Notes: generated by a model not told the origin, from the sequence alone. A stretch of DNA of 11,921 nt from an uncultured Christensenella sp. (GCA_910586345.1 CAJUHC010000034.1:1-11921); one strand, 5' to 3'. Counted from the first letter of the stretch, positions 1-5,834 are shown. Numbers and translations are program-made.

Positions 1-53
1 GGACAAACTACAGCGTTATCGTCAATTTCTTTCCCGCAATTGTTACAAAACAT
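1..53 (-). CDS. Zinc-ribbon domain protein, N-terminal fragment (runs off window)
   Basis: Only the first 17 codons are in the window; they read MFCNNCGKEIDDNAVVC. The CxxC pair followed by G-K/E and a second cysteine is the start of a zinc-ribbon domain as found at the N-terminus of many short Firmicute proteins, often followed by membrane segments, so it probably binds Zn through four cysteines. The rest of the protein, and therefore its job, is outside the window. The start at 53 is chosen over an ATG seven bases upstream because that one runs into a stop after five codons, while the ATG at 53 has AAGGAG ending 10 bases before it. The gene is divergent from the XRE repressor gene at 148 and shares with it a large inverted repeat (92-132), so it is probably repressed by that protein. 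Confidence 0.75.
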   Translation of the reverse strand, partial: MFCNNCGKEIDDNAVVC

Positions 54-85
54 TTTTCATATACTCCTTATTTTTTAATATAAGT

Positions 86-114
86 ATATTACCATTATTC
101 TGGGAAAATAAGTA
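86..114 (-). promoter_or_regulatory. Candidate promoter of the zinc-ribbon gene
   Basis: Minus strand: TGG followed by TAATAT (86-91) gives an extended -10-like box. A weak -35 (TACTTA, 109-114) lies 17 bases upstream. The left arm of the 92-132 inverted repeat fills the spacer, so a bound repressor would cover the promoter. The -35 match is poor, so this is tentative. Confidence 0.3.
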
Positions 115-132
115 ATTTTGCCAGAATAATGG
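92..132. promoter_or_regulatory. Large inverted repeat, probable operator of the XRE repressor
   Basis: CCATTATTCTGG (92-103) and CCAGAATAATGG (121-132) are exact reverse complements. The symmetry continues inward after one G-G mismatch (104/120) as AAAAT (105-109) and ATTTT (115-119) around a 5-base centre. Each 12-base arm is also a CCA-N6-TGG quasi-palindrome followed by GAAAAT, so the site can equally be read as two direct copies of CCA-N6-TGGGAAAAT spaced 29 bases apart. It is the only strong structure between two divergent genes, one of which encodes a small XRE-type DNA-binding protein. It overlaps the candidate promoters on both sides. Autoregulation is inferred. Confidence 0.65.
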
Positions 133-146
133 GAAAATTATATATA
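118..146 (+). promoter_or_regulatory. Candidate promoter of the xre gene
   Basis: TTGCCA (118-123), a 17-base spacer and TATATA (141-146) resemble a sigma-70 promoter, but the -10 box ends one base before the ATG at 148, which would put the transcript start inside the gene. A box in the AATTAT or TTATAT register a few bases earlier would instead give a leaderless transcript. The right operator arm (121-132) overlaps the -35 box. The register is uncertain. Confidence 0.3.
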
Positions 147-147
147 T

Positions 148-351
148 ATGGAGAACTTCGGCGAAAAACTGCGTTATCTAAGACAGGAAAGGAATTTAGG
201 TCAGATTCAGCTTGCCAAAGAGCTGGACGTCGGCAAATCCACAATCAGCTCGTGGGAATTAGGAGTATGCGAACCGACGTTATCCAAACTCGTAGCCATC
301 GCGCGGTATTTCGACGTTTCAATCGATTATCTCGCGGGACTTGAAAATTAA
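148..351 (+). CDS. Small XRE/Cro-type HTH transcriptional repressor
   Basis: This 67-residue protein is almost entirely a helix-turn-helix domain of the HTH_3/XRE (lambda Cro/cI) type. It starts FGEKLRYLRQERNLGQIQLA, with the recognition helix around residues 29-38 (GKSTISSWELG) and the usual C-terminal YFDVSIDYLAGL. It has no sensor or oligomerisation domain beyond the HTH. It should act in the cytoplasm as a dimer on an inverted repeat, and one lies directly upstream at 92-132, overlapping the promoters of this gene and of the divergent zinc-ribbon gene. The start at 148 is required because the HTH begins four residues later. The ATG at 129 is in another frame and gives a non-protein-like sequence. 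No Shine-Dalgarno sequence precedes 148, which is unusual. A bidirectional hairpin ends the gene five bases after the stop. The genes it controls beyond its neighbour are unknown. Confidence 0.85.
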   Translation: MENFGEKLRYLRQERNLGQIQLAKELDVGKSTISSWELGVCEPTLSKLVAIARYFDVSIDYLAGLEN

Positions 352-355
352 CGGC

Positions 356-387
356 AAACGCCGCAGCGGATTTACGCTGCGGCGTTT
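356..387. terminator. Bidirectional hairpin terminator between xre and rnpB
   Basis: A perfect 13-bp stem (356-368 with 375-387, arm AAACGCCGCAGCG) closes a 6-base loop. On the plus strand the stem ends in TTT followed by ATAA; on the minus strand it ends in TTT followed by GCCG. It sits between the end of xre and the 3' end of the convergent RNase P RNA and probably stops both, although the T-tract is short in both directions. Confidence 0.75.
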
Positions 388-397
388 ATAACGAAAT

Positions 398-743
398 GAG
401 ATTAATCTGTAAGCCGAGTTCTGTCGTGTACGGTCATTTATCTAAACTTACGGTCGCCCGTAAGTTTCAGCGATATTAACGGATAAAGACGGACGGGCAG
501 TCCCGACGTTCAGGTCAGTCTTTATCCCAATCTTGCATCGGGTGGGGTTTAATTGGCTCCCCGCGTTACCGAGGGGACGGTGAGCTCTTACCTCGCCATT
601 CCAACCTTACAGCTTGCGCTGCGGTATATTTCTGTTCACTTTCCTTGAAGTCGCCTTCTCCTGCCGTTAACAGGCACCCTTGCCCTGCGATGCTCGGACT
701 TTCCTCACGCCGCTTATGCGGCCCGCGACCGTAAAATTAACTC
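398..743 (-). ncRNA. rnpB: RNase P RNA (bacterial class A), catalytic RNA
   Basis: This is the catalytic RNA of RNase P, which removes the 5' leader of precursor tRNAs. On the minus strand the conserved core is clear: TGAGGAAAGTCCG near the 5' end (about 694-706), GGTAAGAGCTCACCG and AAACCCCACCCG in the middle, and GATAAATGACCG then ACAGAACTCGGCTTAC (409-424) near the 3' end. The middle motifs are of class A rather than the Bacillus class B type. The ends are set from a P1 helix that pairs GAGTTAAT (5' side, 743 downward) with ATTAA-T-CTC (398 upward), giving about 346 nt. The P18 helix (444-453 with 458-467) and a long stem (481-490 with 518-527) are also visible. The segment between these two (467-480), where L15 carries GGU in E. 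coli, reads GTTAATATCGCTGA and lacks GGU. Exact ends are approximate by a few bases. Confidence 0.93.
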
Positions 744-754
744 AAATCTTAGTC

Positions 755-783
755 ATTTTAACACAAAATTTAATTTTACGAAA
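755..783 (-). promoter_or_regulatory. Candidate rnpB promoter
   Basis: On the minus strand TAAAAT (755-760) lies about 7-12 bases upstream of the inferred RNA 5' end (743-748), as expected for a -10 box. A weak -35 (TTTCGT, 778-783) stands 17 bases further up. The location supports it more than the -35 sequence does. Confidence 0.5.
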
Positions 784-801
784 CTATTTTAGCCGTGTAA
801 G

Positions 802-830
802 TTGATTTTTGCATAAAATTATTTTAGAAT
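802..830 (+). promoter_or_regulatory. pyk promoter
   Basis: TTGATT (802-807), a 17-base spacer and TAGAAT (825-830) make a good sigma-70 promoter. Transcription would start near 837, leaving a leader of about 29 bases that contains TTGGAG, with 9 bases from GGAG to the pyk ATG. It is divergent from the rnpB promoter, and the two share the 744-865 intergenic region. Confidence 0.7.
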
Positions 831-865
831 AAAACCGTTATTTAATTTATTTGGAGACTACATAA

Positions 866-2284
866 ATGAAAAAAACAAAGATTATCTGTACAATCGGTCC
901 CGCAAGCGATAACGAAGATATTTTGGCAAAACTCGTCGACGCGGGAATGAACGTCGCCAGGCTCAATTTTTCACACGGTACGCACGAAGAACACGCAGAA
1001 AAAATCGGGAGAATAAAACGGGTCAGAGAACGTAAAAACGCGCCTATTGCAATTATGCTCGATACCAAAGGTCCCGAATTCAGAATAAAGACTTTCAAAG
1101 GCGGTAAAATCACTTTGAAAGAAGGCGATACTTTCACGTTTACCACCGAAAACATAGTCGGCGATAAAACGAAAGTCGGCGTTTCGTTCGAAGGTATGTG
1201 CGACCAGATGTTTAAAGGAGATAAAATTCTTTTAAACAACGGACTTATGATTTTCGAAGTAATTAAAGTCGAAAAACCCGAAGTCGTATGCAAAACAATT
1301 GTCGGAGGAGTACTTTCCGACAGAAAAAGTATGTTTTTCCCCGACAAGCAGTTCGATATACCCTACCTCTCCGAACAGGATAAAGCCGATTTGAAACTCG
1401 GCGTCGAACAGGGAGTCGATTTCGTAGCTTGCTCTTTCGTATCCAGAGCGCAGGATATAATCGAAGTAAGAAACTGGCTCAGAGAATGCGGGGCAAACGA
1501 CGGAGATATCGACCTCATCGCAAAAATCGAGAGCCGCGCGGGAGTAAATAATCTCGACGCTATTTTAGAAGTATGCGACGGAATAATGGTTGCGCGAGGC
1601 GACCTCGGTGTCGAAGTTCCGTTCGAAGAGTTGCCGAGCATACAGAAAACTATAATTAAAGCCTGCCGTGTGCGCGGAAAACGCAGTATTACGGCGACCG
1701 AAATGCTCGAATCTATGATAAAACAGCCCCGTCCGACCCGTGCGGAAATTTCAGACGTCGCAAACGCAGTTTACGACGGTTCGTCCGCAATTATGCTTTC
1801 CGGCGAAACCGCCGCGGGCGCCTATCCAGTCGAGGCGGTCAAAGCTATGGCTAAAATAGCCGAACAAGCGGAAGAAAACACGAATTATATAGCTCACATC
1901 GACGAAAACGATTATCACATAAACAATCTCTCGGAAGCGCTCTCCCATTCCGCCTGTACGTTGGCGCACGACATAGGCGCAAAAGTAATCGTCGTCTGCA
2001 CGAGAACGGGCGGAACGGCAAAGACGATTTCGCGTTTCCGGCCGTTTATCGACGTTATAGGTATGACCACGGACGCGAAAGCATACAGAAAACTTTCGTT
2101 AAGCTGGGGAGTTATTCCTATGATGAGCGAAGAATTTTATTCGGTCGACGTACTCTTCCATTATGCGAAACGCGCCGCTATCGATTCGGGACTCGTAAAA
2201 AAAGGAGATACGATAGTCCTTACGGGCGGAACTCCGAACGGCAAGAGCGGAAACAGCAATCTTATAAACGTTGAAACCGTATAA
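866..2284 (+). CDS. pyk: Pyruvate kinase
   Basis: This enzyme transfers phosphate from phosphoenolpyruvate to ADP, giving pyruvate and ATP in the last step of glycolysis; it is cytoplasmic and usually a tetramer. It has 472 residues. The N-terminal strand is KTKIICTIGPAS, followed by MNVARLNFSHG (R32, N34, S36) and MLDTKGPEFR (D66, T67). The catalytic lysine motif is LIAKIESRAGV (K220, E222), with metal ligand D246 in ARGDLGVEVP. TATEMLESMIKQPRPTRAE (276-294) and AIMLSGETAAG (308-318) complete the barrel. The C-terminal allosteric domain covers roughly residues 350-472. It lacks the extra C-terminal PEP-utilising-like domain of the Bacillus enzyme (about 585 residues). In the signature, TEM replaces the more common TQM. 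A good promoter and Shine-Dalgarno precede the ATG, and a strong terminator overlaps the stop codon, so the gene is monocistronic. Confidence 0.97.
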   Translation: MKKTKIICTIGPASDNEDILAKLVDAGMNVARLNFSHGTHEEHAEKIGRIKRVRERKNAPIAIMLDTKGPEFRIKTFKGGKITLKEGDTFTFTTENIVGDKTKVGVSFEGMCDQMFKGDKILLNNGLMIFEVIKVEKPEVVCKTIVGGVLSDRKSMFFPDKQFDIPYLSEQDKADLKLGVEQGVDFVACSFVSRAQDIIEVRNWLRECGANDGDIDLIAKIESRAGVNNLDAILEVCDGIMVARGDLGVEVPFEELPSIQKTIIKACRVRGKRSITATEMLESMIKQPRPTRAEISDVANAVYDGSSAIMLSGETAAGAYPVEAVKAMAKIAEQAEENTNYIAHIDENDYHINNLSEALSHSACTLAHDIGAKVIVVCTRTGGTAKTISRFRPFIDVIGMTTDAKAYRKLSLSWGVIPMMSEEFYSVDVLFHYAKRAAIDSGLVKKGDTIVLTGGTPNGKSGNSNLINVETV

Positions 2285-2333
2285 TATAAAAAACAGCGCA
2301 AGTTTAAACGAACTTGCGCTGTTTTTATATTAT
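2281..2333 (+). terminator. pyk terminator (strong, bidirectional)
   Basis: CAGCGCAAGTT (2294-2304) pairs with AACTTGCGCTG (2311-2321) around a 6-base loop, followed by TTTTT. The flanking A-rich and T-rich tracts extend the symmetry outwards with a one-base indel, so that the pyk stop codon (2282-2284) lies within the extended stem. The A-tract on the left would let it work on the minus strand too. Confidence 0.92.
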
Positions 2334-2369
2334 TTGATTGATTTCTTCCGTTTATTTATGCAAACGCAT

Positions 2370-2406
2370 AAAAAGAAGCCGGCGCTTAAAATTAAGCGCC
2401 GGCTTC
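2370..2406 (-). terminator. Terminator of the minus-strand flavoprotein genes
   Basis: A 15-bp stem (2375-2389 with 2392-2406, arm GAAGCCGGCGCTTAA on the plus strand) is followed on the minus strand by TTTTTATG. It lies about 90 bases past the stop codon of the dehydrogenase gene ending at 2497 and faces the pyk terminator. Bases 2407-2496 hold no convincing gene. Confidence 0.88.
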
Positions 2407-2496
2407 AAAGAGAGAATATGAAAAAAAGTTTTAAAGTGTATTCCTGTTTAATTACAGGTTCATTATAATCAAAGTTTGTGTAAATAATATGATAAT

Positions 2497-4035
2497 CTAA
2501 TGATTTTTGAACTTTTCGAATATTTTTTCCGCAATCCTTAAACCGTCTGCGGCAGAGCTCGTTATACCGCCCGAATACCCGCTCCCCTCGCCGCAAGGAT
2601 AAAAACCTTTAAGCGAAACGCTTTCGCCGCTCTCTCCGCGGATAATTTTAACAGGCGAAGAAAACCGCGTTTCAACGCCCGTTAAAACAGCGTCTGGACA
2701 GGCGAAACCTTTAAGTCTTACGTTCATATCGGGTATAGCTTTTTTTAAAGCCTGCACCGCAATTGCGGGAAGTATTTCGTTAAGAGGCGCGAACGCGGTT
2801 CCCGCGGAATAAGTCGGCATTACGCTTCCGAAACCGGAAGATACCCTGTCCTTAATAAAATCTTTGTAAAGCTGTATCGGCGCGGAATAATTTCTTCCGC
2901 CCGCTTCATAGGCGCGCCGTTCTATTTCGCGCTGAAATCTCATTCCCGCAAACAAGTCGTCCGCGCCGAAATCTTCACGCTTCATCTGAACCATTAGCGC
3001 GGAATTGGAATTTATTCCGTTCCTCGCAAATAAACTCATTCCGTTAGTGACGACTCCTCCTTCCTCGCTTGCGGAAGGTATTACCACTCCGCCGGGACAC
3101 ATACAGAAAGTAAATACGCGTCTTTCGTGAGCGCGGGAAACAAGTTTATAGTCCGCAGTCGGAAGATTTATATAACTTTTGCCGTATTGCGCGAAATTTA
3201 TATCTTCGGCGAGATGTTCTATTCTCACTCCTAAGGCGAATTCCTTCGCCTCCATTTCTATGCCCCGACCGTAAAGCATTGAAAAAGTATCTCTCGCGGA
3301 GTGCCCGAGCGCGGCAACCGCATATTTTATGCAAAGCTCTTCGCTTTGTTTCGTAACAGTATTCTCGACGATGACGGAATTTAAGACTCCGTCCTTTTGC
3401 GTAAAATCGGCGAAACGTGTATTAAACATATATTTTCCGCCGTTCGCTTCTATAAACAAACGAATCTTTTTCAACACTCCGAATAAAATATCGCTTCCGA
3501 TATGCGGTTTGTTCAGATACAGAATTTCCTCCGGCGCGCCGAACTTATGAAAAAGTTTTAAAACTTCATAATTATATCCGCTGTGCGTCTGTGTATTTAA
3601 TTTACCGTCTGAAAACGTTCCCGCGCCCCCTTCTCCGAACTGCACGTTTGAATTTAAGTTCAAAGAACGCGTTTCGAAAAATCTTTCGTTGGTAATTTTC
3701 CTGTCTTCGACACACTCTCCGCGCTCGATTATAATCGGTCTGATACCGTGTTCGATAAGTCGAAGCGAACAAAAAAGACCTGCGGGACCCGAACCGATTA
3801 CGGCGACCGCGGGAGCATTTTTAAGTTTTTTCGACGGCTGTTCGGTTTCAACGCACTCGTCGGAAAAAGCAACCGAGTAAATCCAGACGATATTTCCTTT
3901 ATCGCGCGCGTCGAGCGACTTTTTGAGTATTTTAAAAAACTTCGGCTCCCGACCGAGTTTTTTACTGGCAATTTGAATAAGTTTACCCTCGTTTTCGCCG
4001 ATTTTTAATTTAATATTGTCAATTCTGTCTGTCAT
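2497..4035 (-). CDS. FAD-dependent dehydrogenase of the COG2509 type, substrate unknown
   Basis: This 512-residue cytoplasmic flavoprotein belongs to a widespread, poorly characterised group. An N-terminal domain of about 70 residues (including KKLGREPKFFKILKKSLDAR) precedes a Rossmann FAD-binding motif VAVIGSGPAGLFCSLRL (GSGPAG at 81-86), with the ribose-binding acidic residue near E104. VQFGEGGAGTFSDGKL (131-146) is characteristic of the family. The C-terminal FYPCGEGSGYSGGITSSAAD closes the FAD site. Length and domain order match COG2509 members. It follows the BaiN-like gene with a 6-base gap, so the two are likely co-transcribed. A possible internal promoter (4041-4070) places its -10 box five bases from the ATG. 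There is no clear Shine-Dalgarno close to the start, only AAGAG about 12 bases up. The electron donor and substrate cannot be read from the sequence. Confidence 0.88.
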   Translation of the reverse strand: MTDRIDNIKLKIGENEGKLIQIASKKLGREPKFFKILKKSLDARDKGNIVWIYSVAFSDECVETEQPSKKLKNAPAVAVIGSGPAGLFCSLRLIEHGIRPIIIERGECVEDRKITNERFFETRSLNLNSNVQFGEGGAGTFSDGKLNTQTHSGYNYEVLKLFHKFGAPEEILYLNKPHIGSDILFGVLKKIRLFIEANGGKYMFNTRFADFTQKDGVLNSVIVENTVTKQSEELCIKYAVAALGHSARDTFSMLYGRGIEMEAKEFALGVRIEHLAEDINFAQYGKSYINLPTADYKLVSRAHERRVFTFCMCPGGVVIPSASEEGGVVTNGMSLFARNGINSNSALMVQMKREDFGADDLFAGMRFQREIERRAYEAGGRNYSAPIQLYKDFIKDRVSSGFGSVMPTYSAGTAFAPLNEILPAIAVQALKKAIPDMNVRLKGFACPDAVLTGVETRFSSPVKIIRGESGESVSLKGFYPCGEGSGYSGGITSSAADGLRIAEKIFEKFKNH

Positions 4036-4040
4036 AGTAC

Positions 4041-4070
4041 TTTATATTCTCTTTAAAATAGCGTCGGCAA
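4041..4070 (-). promoter_or_regulatory. Possible internal promoter of the COG2509-type gene
   Basis: On the minus strand TTGCCG (4065-4070), 18 bases and TATAAA (4041-4046) lie inside the end of the upstream gene. Only five bases (GTACT) separate the -10 box from the ATG at 4035, so a transcript would start at or near the A of the start codon. The -35 is imperfect and the region codes for protein, so this may be chance. Confidence 0.3.
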
Positions 4071-5217
4071 CCGCAATTCCGCTTGTAAAAGCCCATTGCA
4101 GATTATAACCTCCGCAATCACCGTCCACGTCGAGTATTTCTCCCGCAAAGAAAAGATTACGCGCAAACTTGCTTTCAAGCTCTTCCGTAACATCCCTCAT
4201 ATCTATTCCTCCGCGCGTAACCTGCGCATAATCGAAACCGAGCGTTCCGAAAACGGGCAAAGTAAAATTTTTGAGAGTTTTAACAATTTCTCTTACGGAA
4301 TTACCGCCTGCCCTTTTGATTACCGCCCTTCCTATTTGATTATGCAAGCTTCCCGACAGAAGCTCTGACGTTTCCCAGCCCGCATTTTTTTTGGCCGTAA
4401 TACAGTTCTCTATTTCACTTTCCGTGAAGTCAGGTAAAAATTCGATAGACAGTATTGCATCAGGCTTGTCCGTGACGTAAGAAGAAAGAGAAAAAACGGC
4501 ATTGCCCGAAACGCCGTAATCGGTGAATATTACGTCTCCGCGAACCTTATTCAAAAGTTTGCCGTCCGAATACGCCGAAACAACGCAGTCGGCTCGTATT
4601 CCTTTCAAAGTTTTTATGTAATCCGTCTGTGTTTTGAGCTGAACCAACGACGGATAAAGCGGAGTCAGCTCGTGACCGAATTCTTGCGCAAGAGAATAAG
4701 ACGAACCGTCCGTTTTGAATTGTTTCTGCGCTTTTCCACCCGTACAGAGAACCGCGAATTTTGCAATCTCAATCTGATTACCGCCGTCCGAAACCGCAAA
4801 AACGTTATCACTCTTATACAGCCGAGTTACTTTACGGTTCTGAATACAGGCGGTCATTCCGTTCAGACGAATACGTTTGATAAGGTTGTCTGCGAGTGCG
4901 GACGCTTGCCGTCCCGAAGGATAAATCCTGCCTTTTTCGTCAGCCTCAAACAGACAGTCGAAAAGCTTGGTTCCGGCATAGGGGTCTGAGCAGGCTATTT
5001 TTTCAACGAGCGGAATATTTCCTCCGTGAAAGTGTCCGCAAGACATATCGAGGTTGGAAATATTGCCCTGACCATTACCAGTTGCGGAAAGTTTTTTGCC
5101 GAACCTGTCGCCCGCGTCGATAAGCCCTAACCTCAAATTTTTACCGCTTTTCAAAAGGCGGACGGCACAGGCAAGACCCGAAGCTCCTCCGCCTATTATT
5201 AAAACATCGTAATTCAT
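4042..5217 (-). CDS. BaiN/YhiN (HI0933)-family FAD-dependent oxidoreductase
   Basis: This 391-residue flavoprotein has a classic N-terminal FAD-binding fold: MNYDVLIIGGGASGLACAVR with GGGASG at 9-14. The family motif KKLSATGNGQGNISN (residues 42-56) follows, and FFAGEILDVDGDCGGYNLQW near residues 357-376 is the HI0933/YhiN hallmark. Length is normal for the family (about 390-420). Annotations for this family include aminoacetone oxidase-like and BaiN, the latter named for a proposed role in bile-acid dehydroxylation in Clostridium scindens. Family membership does not assign that role here, because no other bai gene is present. A strong promoter lies immediately upstream (5224-5252) and only six bases separate its -10 box from the ATG. 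No Shine-Dalgarno is present, which predicts a leaderless mRNA. The COG2509-type gene follows six bases after the stop. Confidence 0.9.
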   Translation of the reverse strand: MNYDVLIIGGGASGLACAVRLLKSGKNLRLGLIDAGDRFGKKLSATGNGQGNISNLDMSCGHFHGGNIPLVEKIACSDPYAGTKLFDCLFEADEKGRIYPSGRQASALADNLIKRIRLNGMTACIQNRKVTRLYKSDNVFAVSDGGNQIEIAKFAVLCTGGKAQKQFKTDGSSYSLAQEFGHELTPLYPSLVQLKTQTDYIKTLKGIRADCVVSAYSDGKLLNKVRGDVIFTDYGVSGNAVFSLSSYVTDKPDAILSIEFLPDFTESEIENCITAKKNAGWETSELLSGSLHNQIGRAVIKRAGGNSVREIVKTLKNFTLPVFGTLGFDYAQVTRGGIDMRDVTEELESKFARNLFFAGEILDVDGDCGGYNLQWAFTSGIAVADAILKRI

Positions 5218-5223
5218 AAGTAT

Positions 5224-5252
5224 ATTTTATATTAAACGCAAACAAGTGTCAA
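5224..5252 (-). promoter_or_regulatory. Strong promoter of the flavoprotein pair, predicting a leaderless mRNA
   Basis: The minus strand has the perfect -35 box TTGACA (5247-5252), a 17-base spacer and TAAAAT (5224-5229). The next six bases are ATACTT and then the ATG at 5217, so the start point falls on or next to the start codon. The TGA stop codon of the upstream ferritin-like gene (5249-5251) is inside the -35 box. Confidence 0.75.
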
Positions 5253-5758
5253 CGTTTAAGTTCACACAAAATTTCTTTGAGTTTTTCAAGATGCAATTTC
5301 TCGTCTTCGAGAATATAAGTAATTATCTTTTTTATCTGCTCGTTCTTCAATCTGCATAGCATTTTCTGATACAATGAAATCGCGCGTTTTTCACCGAGTA
5401 TATCGTCTTCAATCATATTGACGAGATTACGGGAATAAGTGACGTATTTTGCGGAATAGAAATTATAAGCCGTCGGAGGATTCTGACAGTATACGGGCTG
5501 AGCTCCGAGCGCTATAATCATTTTCCCGAGTATTTCCAAATGCAGCATTTCAGCAATTGCAATGCTTTCGAGAGTGCTCGCATACTCCTTGTATCCTTGT
5601 TTGTCAAAATTAAAGAAATGGTAAAAATACTGCAATATCGCATTAAGTTCACCCGTAGACGAAGCGTATGCGGGCGAAATGACTGCCAGACTGTATGCAT
5701 CGCGGCACAGTCCTTCTGTAGTGGGAAATTCTGAGTGCAAAGTCAAAGGTTTAGGCAT
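5249..5758 (-). CDS. Ferritin-like di-metal protein (rubrerythrin / Mn-catalase-like four-helix bundle)
   Basis: This 169-residue protein is predicted to be a four-helix bundle with a binuclear metal site. The ligand pattern of ferritin-like proteins is complete: E37 in TGELNAILQYFYH, E70-x-x-H73 in AIAEMLHLEILG, E123 in DDILGEKRAI, and E153-x-x-H156 in LEDEKLHLEKLKE. No rubredoxin-type cysteine knuckle is present, so it is not a full rubrerythrin. It resembles the short ferritin-like proteins common in Clostridia, which may act in peroxide removal or iron/manganese handling. Substrate and metal are not resolved. The gene has its own extended -10 promoter (5804-5812) and a leader of about 39 bases with no recognisable Shine-Dalgarno. 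The start at 5758 is the first in-frame start codon after that promoter. It ends at the promoter of the flavoprotein pair with no terminator between, so read-through into those genes is likely. Confidence 0.85.
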   Translation of the reverse strand: MPKPLTLHSEFPTTEGLCRDAYSLAVISPAYASSTGELNAILQYFYHFFNFDKQGYKEYASTLESIAIAEMLHLEILGKMIIALGAQPVYCQNPPTAYNFYSAKYVTYSRNLVNMIEDDILGEKRAISLYQKMLCRLKNEQIKKIITYILEDEKLHLEKLKEILCELKR

Positions 5759-5803
5759 ACTGCCATTGTATGAAAGTTCTGCCGAATAGGTGAAAATCGG
5801 CTT

Positions 5804-5832
5804 ATTATATCACGCATAGTACTCAATTTACA
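5804..5832 (-). promoter_or_regulatory. Promoter of the ferritin-like gene (extended -10)
   Basis: On the minus strand TGATATAAT (5804-5812) is a perfect extended -10 element. The -35 at 17 bases (TGTAAA, 5827-5832) is weak, as often seen with extended -10 promoters. A 5-bp inverted repeat GCCGA (5781-5785) and TCGGC (5797-5801) lies across the predicted transcript start and could be a regulator site; this is uncertain. Confidence 0.65.
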
Positions 5833-5834
5833 TT

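Noticed and set aside
129..344. Overlapping 71-codon frame on the plus strand beginning at the upstream ATG
   Set aside because: It is out of frame with the clear XRE helix-turn-helix protein and reads as basic, low-quality sequence; it is a shadow frame.
441..527. Strong inverted repeats that might be free-standing hairpins or terminators
   Set aside because: They are internal helices of the RNase P RNA (P18 and the stem at 481-490/518-527).
847..1347. Minus-strand 166-codon frame opposite pyk
   Set aside because: It is antisense to conserved pyruvate kinase coding sequence, has no family resemblance and has no ribosome-binding site of note.
2418..2468. 16-codon ORF (MKKSFKVYSCLITGSL) after the pyk terminators
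   Set aside because: It lies between two terminators without a promoter or Shine-Dalgarno, and the hydrophobic stretch is too short to call a real peptide.
4042..5217. A specific bile-acid role for the BaiN-like flavoprotein
   Set aside because: The family is broad and no other bai genes are present in the window; only family membership is supported.
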